Below are positions 22,801 to 31,800 of a stretch of 64,000 nucleotides of DNA, piece by piece. This DNA is from Bactericera cockerelli. Its lineage: Eukaryota; Arthropoda; Insecta; Hemiptera; Triozidae. The stretch covers positions 1,109,566 through 1,173,565 of the forward strand of contig CM044958.1 in NCBI GenBank assembly GCA_024516035.1. The letters are read 5' to 3'. Under the pieces are notes generated by a model. That model searched no databases, was not told where the DNA came from, and worked only from the letters and a program-made list of their open reading frames with translations. The position numbers were made by a program, and so were the translations under genes. The first letter of the stretch is position 1, and each line of letters begins with the position of its first letter.

Positions 22801-25800
22801 TATGAGTAACGACCAGTGGCGGCATTACCAGAGTAAAAAGAAATTAATGTAATAGAATAATTCGAATGTAAAGGAGGCTCTTAGTAATGCTGCGCTACCC
22901 ACAAGAATTGTGAAGAGGCCTTGTGCTTCACCACAAAGAAAATCATACATACATACATACATATTTATCTCTAACCTTTTTCTTTATTTCTTTTACTACT
23001 ATATGTACTGAAACTATTCTTAAGCTGAACACTAACAAGAGGAATATCTTGATTAGAGACATTCGAAGATTTGTTCAAGATGTTGAAGATGCTGATGTGG
23101 ACCTGGTTCGAGTCCAGCTGATATATATCTAATTGTGACGTTGTATTTATACCCATATGTATTTCTTGTACAATAAAAAATAAAATTGAATTGAATTGAT
23201 AGAGTTGTTCATAAGTCAAACCTGGATATGAGAAAACTCGATATGAAAAAACCTGGATATAAGAGAAACCTGGGTATGAGAGAAACCTGGATATGAGAGA
23301 AACCTGGATATGAGAGAACTGGATATGAGAGAAACCTGGATATGAGAGAAATCTGGATATGAGAGAAACCTGGATATAAGAGAAACCTGGGTATGAGAGA
23401 AACCTGGGTATAAGAGTAACCTGGATATAAGAGAACTGGATATAAGGGAACTGGATACAAGGGAACTGGATATAAGAGAACTGGATATCAGAGAACTCGA
23501 TATGAGAGAAACCTGGATATAAGAGAACTCGATACTGTAGGTACCTATGTCTTATGTAATATGTGTACTTATGTAATATATGTATCTACTCAGAGATAGG
23601 CACTGATCTGATAATAAAGTATTTGACAGTCTTTGTTCCAACCTCATGAAAGCTGGTCTTTTCATTACGTAACATTATTTATATGATCCGTTTCGTTTTT
23701 TTTATGAGGTGGGAACAAAGACTGTGCAATATTTTATTATGAAACCTCCCAGACAGCACGGCAGGTGACTTCCAGTCTGGATTTAAGGTGGAAATATCCA
23801 GGTGTATAAAGTCAACTGGACCTCCAGCTGTCCCGACAGCTGGATTTTTCCATTATGGATTAAATCAGTTGACCAGCCACCTGGATATTTCCAACAAAAA
23901 TCCATCTAGACTCAGTCACCTGGGCAGTCAGCTGGAAGTATAACGAATCTCTCCAGCTAGGACATAAATAGAATTTAGTCAGTTGACCAGTCAGCTGGAG
24001 ATGCTCCACATTTCTCCAGTTCAGTTAAAACGCGCTCTCGGATAGATTCGGGTTTCACACGAACTTTACCGAGAGTGTTCTTGTTGCATTCGCCATCTTT
24101 AATCTTTGAATAATTTTTTAGAGAAATTCCGTTTTTGTGATTCTCGATTATTGTGAGTTGTTTTAATTCTTTTTATAATTGGTACCTATTTCAATTAGTT
24201 TTTGAACATTTTTATAACTACTGCAAGTGTTAATTCTAACTGAACTTCAAATTTGATTTCGAGAAAGTGTTAATTCTTACTGAACTCCATATTTGATTTT
24301 GAGATGTCACAGAAGGAGTTCTTTGGTTTGTCTAAAATTCTAAATCGTGAATCGTGACAGAAGAAAAGGAAAGGACAACAAAAAGTTAAAAATGGATAAC
24401 ATTCTTCATTGGACAATACTCCATGCACTTGGACAATAATGAACTTTCTGCACTCTACTGTTCCTGGACACTGGACAGTCAAACTAGCACAGGGGTTCAA
24501 CACCATCAATTCACTTGGAATTGTACCTTAAAAAAGGTCCTGGGTCAAGCAAGGAAACAGCTGAATTATCTGATGTATGGTGCTAGATAATGAAAATTTT
24601 CATTCTGTGGATTTTATTTAGATATGCAATACATAATATTTTATTATAAAATGAATTTTTCACTCGTACGTGCTTCTGCCACACTAAAAAGATGATGTAG
24701 TGTATACTTTTTTACATGCTTCCTGATTATTTGACTCAAAATTAATTAGCCAATCTTCTGTGCACTGTCTCTAATAATAATATTAACTATTCAGCTTTCT
24801 AAACCACCTTACTATGAAGCCCCTTAAATTTTGTGTTCATTTTATATCTGTTAAAAAAAAGTGTTCCACACTATTGTGTTTTATAATTTCACTAGTCTTA
24901 ACAATTAAGTCAATTTTGTTTTAATTTAAGTATAACAATGCTTTTTTGGTAATAATTCTCAAAGCAAACAACCCAGCAATTCTAATTAGCCACAGAAGTA
25001 TGTAAATTGTCATGAAGGATTATAAATACATAATAACATTCACTAATCCATGTTCCACCACGTTAGACATTGCTTAGGGGCAAGGACTCTGAATGTTACA
25101 GACCTCTCTTTAAATAAATATTCATTTAAAAAAAAAAGACATTGCTTAACTTTGGCTATTTCATAAAAACTGGTGTGTTCAATGCCTCATCATCATTTTC
25201 TGCTGGCTATTAGTTTATTTCTTTGTTATTTTTGGTTTCACTGAAGAAATATATTTTCATTTACATAGTATTATTATTTTATTGTGATTATGTACATGGT
25301 ATGAGCATATTTTATAATTGGATATCATTATTTTATTTCTATACTAGCTAAAACCTGGCATTTTGTCACCATTAAGGTTTTTTCTCATGGCCGGTGTCCT
25401 AATGAAAATAATAATAACATTTTTAATTGGAAGGTAACCACCAGGTCAGGTTATGCTCAAAGCATTTTCTACCACCTAACCCTCAGAGTCTTATTATTAT
25501 GTGGTCACAACCATAATGAGGAAAAAATTGAAACAACGGAACCCTACGCTAAGTGGATTATCTGACTAGCACGTTAACCACTTGATTACCAGTGCACTTG
25601 AAAATTGTATTACATATTTTTATTTTGATAATTTTCTAGTATGTTGAAGGTGGCTTAGGGGGGGTGAACTCTCAGTGAAAGTACCGTTTCGTATTGTAAC
25701 CCCAAGAGGACATAGTCAGCCAGACATGCACAACTTTGAGTATTATATATAGTATTATTATACCTACTTAGGAAGTACTTGTGATACATTGGTACAAGGT

Positions 25801-28800
25801 CTTGTGACATGGTGGAAATTTAATAGTGCATTTTACACTTTTGTGACAATTTTTTTATTAATAATAAACACTCTTATTGTAAAATATAATCATGTTAAAG
25901 AGTCTTATTTGAATTGTGTTGTTTAAAACAGATTAGTTATTTTCTTTTTCTTTCCAAATTTCTATAAAAAAAAAATTATACCCAAATTTGTGTGTGTGTA
26001 TGTGTTAAAAAAACCTATTTAAAATTTATTACTTTATTTTTATACAAAAAAAAATATTCTTCATGAGATTTGAATGTATGGCCTCTAAATTAAATAACTG
26101 AAATTGAATTTATGCCTAATATACATTTGTTTCTAGATTTTTATTACTATTATTATTATTATTATTTGCAAAAAAAATGCATATAATGGGATTCGAACCC
26201 ACGACCTCAAAACCAAGAGCGTAGCATTTGATTATTATGTAGTATAATGTACAGTATAGGTAAATAGGTATGTCAACATTGTGGTAGTGAGTTACTACCC
26301 ATCCACTAGAGAGCGCTATAAGTAGCTGGAAATAAGTGGAACAAATCCAGTTGACTTTGGGCAACTGACTTCCAGTTAAAAGTTGGGTTACTTTCCAGTT
26401 CATTTCCAGTTGATTTCCAGGTGGAGGTCAGGTGGAAGGTGGAAATCTCCAGCTGATTTCCAGGTGGGCAAGTAGACTTTTTCCACCTAACAGTATGGTA
26501 TACATCCAGTTGACTGTGCTGTCTGGGCTGGATACGAGAGAACTCGATATGAGAGAAACCTGGTTATAAGAGAACTAGATATGAGAGAAACCTGGATATG
26601 AGAGAACAATTTTCGATTCTATTTCACCTTGCTATAAGAGAAACCTGGACAGTTCAAATTTAACTCTCTTTAAGGTAAAATAACCTCTTTATAATAGAAA
26701 CCTGGATATAAGAGAACAATTTTTAGTCCAAATTTACCTCTTCTGAATATAAAATAACACCTCTTTATAAGAGAACCTTGGATATAAGCAAATCAGATCC
26801 ACTGAGTTTTCTTTTTAAAAATATAAAAAAATAAAATAAAGAATTATTCCATGCGATAAAATGCAATTCAATTAAAAAAAAAGGTAGGATTTCCAAACGT
26901 ACCGGGGACAGTATAAGGAGGATCATTTGCAAAGGCCAAATTGTGGCGCGGAACTTTTTGGCATCGGACACAAACCCATCCAGGAGGTCGAATAGTTGCT
27001 CGCAGCATTTTGAAACTTCTTCGTTGGGAGATTTCTGTGAAGAGAATTAAAAATACAAAAATTGTGATTGGGGTAGTTTTAGAGAGGGCAACGACAGACC
27101 AGTGGCGGCATTAGAAGATTGATATTGAAATATGATGGTATGTACGAATTTCTTTGTGGTGAAGCACAAGGCCTCTTCACAATTTTTGTGGGTAGCGCAG
27201 CATTACTAAGAGCCTCCTTTACATTTCGAATTATTCTATTACATTAATTTCTTTTTACTCTGGTAATGCCGCCACTGGTCGTTACTCATACAAGTAACTA
27301 CTCATTTTTCCTCACGAGGTATGAGTGGACCCCGAACATCCAAGTACAGAGCAGAAAAAATCCTCCCCCGCTGGGAATCGAACCCAGGTCACCATGTGTG
27401 CAATGCCTAGCGCGCTAACTCGCTCTGCCACAGTGACAATTTGAAATATGATGGTTGATTGGAGATATGATGCATTAGTTCTCTTAATGCATCATAGCTA
27501 CCCACTAAAAAATGTGACATAATTGATAACTCTAATTTGTGTGTTTATGGTATACCTTAATCTCTACAGGTTATCATTGCACAATACTCATTAGAGATAA
27601 TCAACAGAATAATATTACAAGAAAAAAACGCTAATAACTAGCTCCTTATCTTATACGATTTTGAATTTAGTCCAGGCATGTGAAGATAGCTTTTGTCTTG
27701 CTGGGGGACGTTAATATGTACAAAACCAGCCTTGTCCGACCATAAGACAATAACACAAAACATTATAGGTTTTAGAAAAATGTCGACCGCATTTTACCGA
27801 CCTCAGTAGCTTGATTGATAAGGCGGCGAAATTGTAACCTGGAGGTCGGTGGTTCAAGTCCCGATCTCAGCGTAGATTTAGTGAAGCGAGTTTAAGTAGT
27901 TGAGTTATCACGAAAGTGATTAACAAAAATATGATAACTTTTTTTGCCCAATTTAAGTGCAAAGGCAAAAGCAATAAAATCAAGCGCGGAAAGGTTTACA
28001 AAAGTGTCTCCCAAGTGTTTACCAATCGATCGATAAGGCGCGGACTCATAACTTGGAATATGAAAAGTTTTTGAGTAGTTGTGTCATTTATTTACTTTTG
28101 TGATGATTAACATACTGCCTTAGCGATCGAGTTCGGTAGCTTCAGTTTTGTTAATAACATTTTTATTTTTTTGCCTAAATTTTTTGTAGTCACTGTGGCA
28201 GAGCGAGTTAGCGCGCTAGGCATTGCACACATGGTGACCTGGGTTCGATTCCCAGCGGGGGAGGATTTTTTCTGCTCTGTACTTGGATGTTCGGGGTCCA
28301 CTCATACCTCGTGAGGAAAAATGAGTAGCTGCTTTGATGTGAAGGAGTGACCAGTGGCAGAATCTTAGGCAAAAAAAATAATACAAGATATTGTAAATTA
28401 AAGTGGTAAAGTCCTATGATTCTGCGCTACCCACTAAAATTGTGACATAATAACACAAAGAAAAAAACATCATTATTATTATTATATTATATTTTTATTT
28501 TTTTAAGTCTACATAGTTCAGGATCCATTTTATATACGTTAAAATATAAAATAGTAAAAGGTTGCTAATCACCTGAATGTCAGCAAATTCATGGGGATAC
28601 GCGTCCATCCAGTTCCAGATAACTTTCTCAATGGAGGTGATGATCAGGACGTGGGCCTGCTTCTTCAACATCTTGAACTTCTGGTTGATCTCTGGAATCG
28701 GGATCAAAACAAAGTATTGCTAGCTTAGAACTGGGCGTTTTTATTCACTTACGCATCAAATTCCCATAGACAATAATTTCATTTTCATTTATGAATAAAA

Positions 28801-31800
28801 ATAAAAACAAGAATTCTTAATACAAAATGAAAAGGGTGTTCTAATTTTTTAGAGGAGGAATTAGCGTATACATCTATGCATGAGAATGAATGAACCAAAG
28901 TAAACAAAACCTTAAACGGGGTGTAGAAAAATACAAATCGGTGGAGTTCGTATTGGAATTTTTTTTGAAATCGGTGGAGTGCGACATGCGAAAATGTTCA
29001 TTTAGGTGGAGTTTGAGTATGCAAAGGTCAATTAGGTGGAGTTCGTAATCGCCCCATATAATTGTCTCACCACCGTGATATATGTCTGCACCTATGATAA
29101 TAATACTCTTTAGTGGAAAGTTACCGCTGACCCCGTCTAAACGGAAAAAGGTGTAGTAAATGATGATGAGTGGAAGGTAGCCACCAGGCGAGGTTAATGC
29201 TCAAAGCATTTTCTACCACCTTACCCTCGAGTCATATTGTTATGTGGTCATAAACTCAAATTATTGTTCTATCTCAAACCTATCTCACGGACACGGAATT
29301 ATTATTATTAAATTATTTATGTCCCGGTAGCTCAATGGTAAAGGCGGCACTCTGTAAATCAAGAGGTTGCGACTTCGAAACCCATCCGGGACATGACAAG
29401 TTTTCGTTCCATTTGGGATTTTCACCACATAATAATACGTCTCTTGGGCTTACTGCTGGAATAATGGGACTTAATAATCCTAATCGGGCAGTATGAATAA
29501 GGCGTTATTATTATTTATTCACCGGACATATGTACAAACAAATAATGATATAACTCAAAATACAAAATTGACAACAATATAAACATCAAAAAGATAAACA
29601 ACATAGATATACAAATGTCCTAACTAAAGGCGGGGTTATTGCCATCTTTTCCTCCCAACCTTTATTATTGATAGGTTATGGTTCTATAACCTAAAGAATA
29701 TTTTTTTTAATGAGTGTTTCACAGCCTTTTTTATTTCGTAGCCATGAAACAGCAGCTACTGTAGACGCTTGTGGTCCGTGTTGTAGCTTGCCCATCGCGT
29801 CGTATGTCTCCCCTCTAATGGGCGAGAAGTTTTTAAATTACAATTTTGTTCACAATTATAGATGATGTCACAATTAATTATGACAAACAATCATACAATA
29901 TGATGTGACACAATAATAATAATAATTTAAATATTTTCTGTACTTGGGGCTTGAACCACCAACCTCCAGGTTAAGACCAATACCTTATTAAACGAGCTTA
30001 TAAGGTCAATTAACATATTTTCAGTGGATTAAAGTTAACTCATACCTAGACATTACTAGGTCAATCAAACAATTAAACCCTACCAACTGATTCAAACATC
30101 ATTGATGTTAAATGGACGTCAACAACGTTAAGTGGCAGAGAATACCTAAAGCATTAAATTCACTCTCACACCAGATTACAAAACAACTGTCTCAATCAGT
30201 TTCAGTAAGTCAATTTACACATACTTTCTTCTGACATTTTATTATTTCTTACTATTTACATAAATATTTTTCAATGTTATGCTGATAATAATAATACTCT
30301 TTAGTGTAAGGTCTTATTATTAGGTGGTCAGTTGGTCACAAACTCAAATTAATGAGGAAAAAATCATGTTTTGGGTGGGATTCGAACCAACGGATCCCTA
30401 CGCTACCTGGATTAACAGACTAGCACGTTAGCCACTTGACTACTAGTGCACTGGTTTTGTCAATAAACATAAAGAATTATAAAATACAATACAGCAACAA
30501 CAAAAAAACCTCTCCCACCATTCAGTAGTTTGATGAGGCGAGTCAGATCCACATCCAGATATGTCATGAGTTCTATATCACACAGATCTGCACCTTCCTC
30601 TCTGTTAGGACTGGGCTCTGTCACTCCTATGCTCAGCTCTTGCAAACTGAAAGTCAAGAAAAATATTCTAAATAACTAGAAAATAAAACATAAAATAAAA
30701 ATATTACGAGTATATTTATTTATTTCAAGTACTTCTGTGTTGAAACTCACTATACCCCACTCACTATCACTTTCTTTCTTTTTTTTTCACTGTCTTTCTC
30801 TCACACACACAGACACACACACACACACTCACATTTTCTCTTTCTGGTTAATAATTTATAGAGTTGTTGTTGTAACCAGCATGGCTACAGCTGGGAGGTG
30901 TGATGGTCTCTAGACAATTTAAGCTCAAAAGTTGGCTTGTCCTGAACCACAAATTCTATGTGCAATCAACTATTGTAAGGACTTCAACTTTTTCTTTATA
31001 AGCCATTAAGACCTTAGGAAACTACAAGCTAGCCTGGATTGTTAAGATTGCCTAGTCTCTTTTCTGCTTATTGTCCTCTAGCTAGCAGGACACTGGTCTT
31101 CTCCTTAATTAACATCCCCCAGCCAGACCAAACACAAGAAAAGTAACAGTGATCAATAAACTGCATACTTACCTCCCAGCTATTCTCATAAAAATGATGT
31201 TAAAGTAGTTTGTTGAGAATCCAAACAAAGTTTTGATGGCCAGTGTTCGAACTTGAGGAGGTGCAAAGTCTGGGTGAGTTTCTGGGAATATAAAAAGTAA
31301 TAAATATTTAATTAACTATAAATTGGTTTAAATAGTTCCGAATGATTTTTTTTTGTCATTGTCCTGAACAATGATGGTACACAAATTACTATGGACATAA
31401 CTGACATTACAACATAAAGCATTGGCTGGAAATAAAAAGAAAAATTAGACTCACCGGGTGACAGATAGCTGCATACTTCACGCAGTAGAAGCTTCATCAT
31501 ATTCATGTCAATTTCCGTACTAACATTGGCCTTGTAGTTTTTGTTGTCCTCCTGACTAGACAGGACTCGTTCTATGGCATCTAGTGTTGACACAATGCTG
31601 TCCTGAAATGTCTTGATGATGTCTGGAGGACAGCCTTTGCTGGTTTGAAGTAGTGCTGAAAACTGTGTAATAAGAGGAATATTTATGAGAAACTACCGAA
31701 CAACAGGAAAAAATGATATTTTTAGCTAGCTCATATAGTCAAAGGGTTTCAATGCTTTTATTAAAAAGCCATAAGTCCTCACAATGATTGGTCCTGCAAA

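Noticed and set aside
21965..23533. Open frames reading like repeated SYPGFSHIQVSLISRF
   Set aside because: Produced by the 17-bp minisatellite on the minus strand; no start context, splice sites or homology.
24270..24509. Transposase or gene inside the 23.7-26.5 kb element
   Set aside because: The open frame is short, with no recognisable motif or start context.
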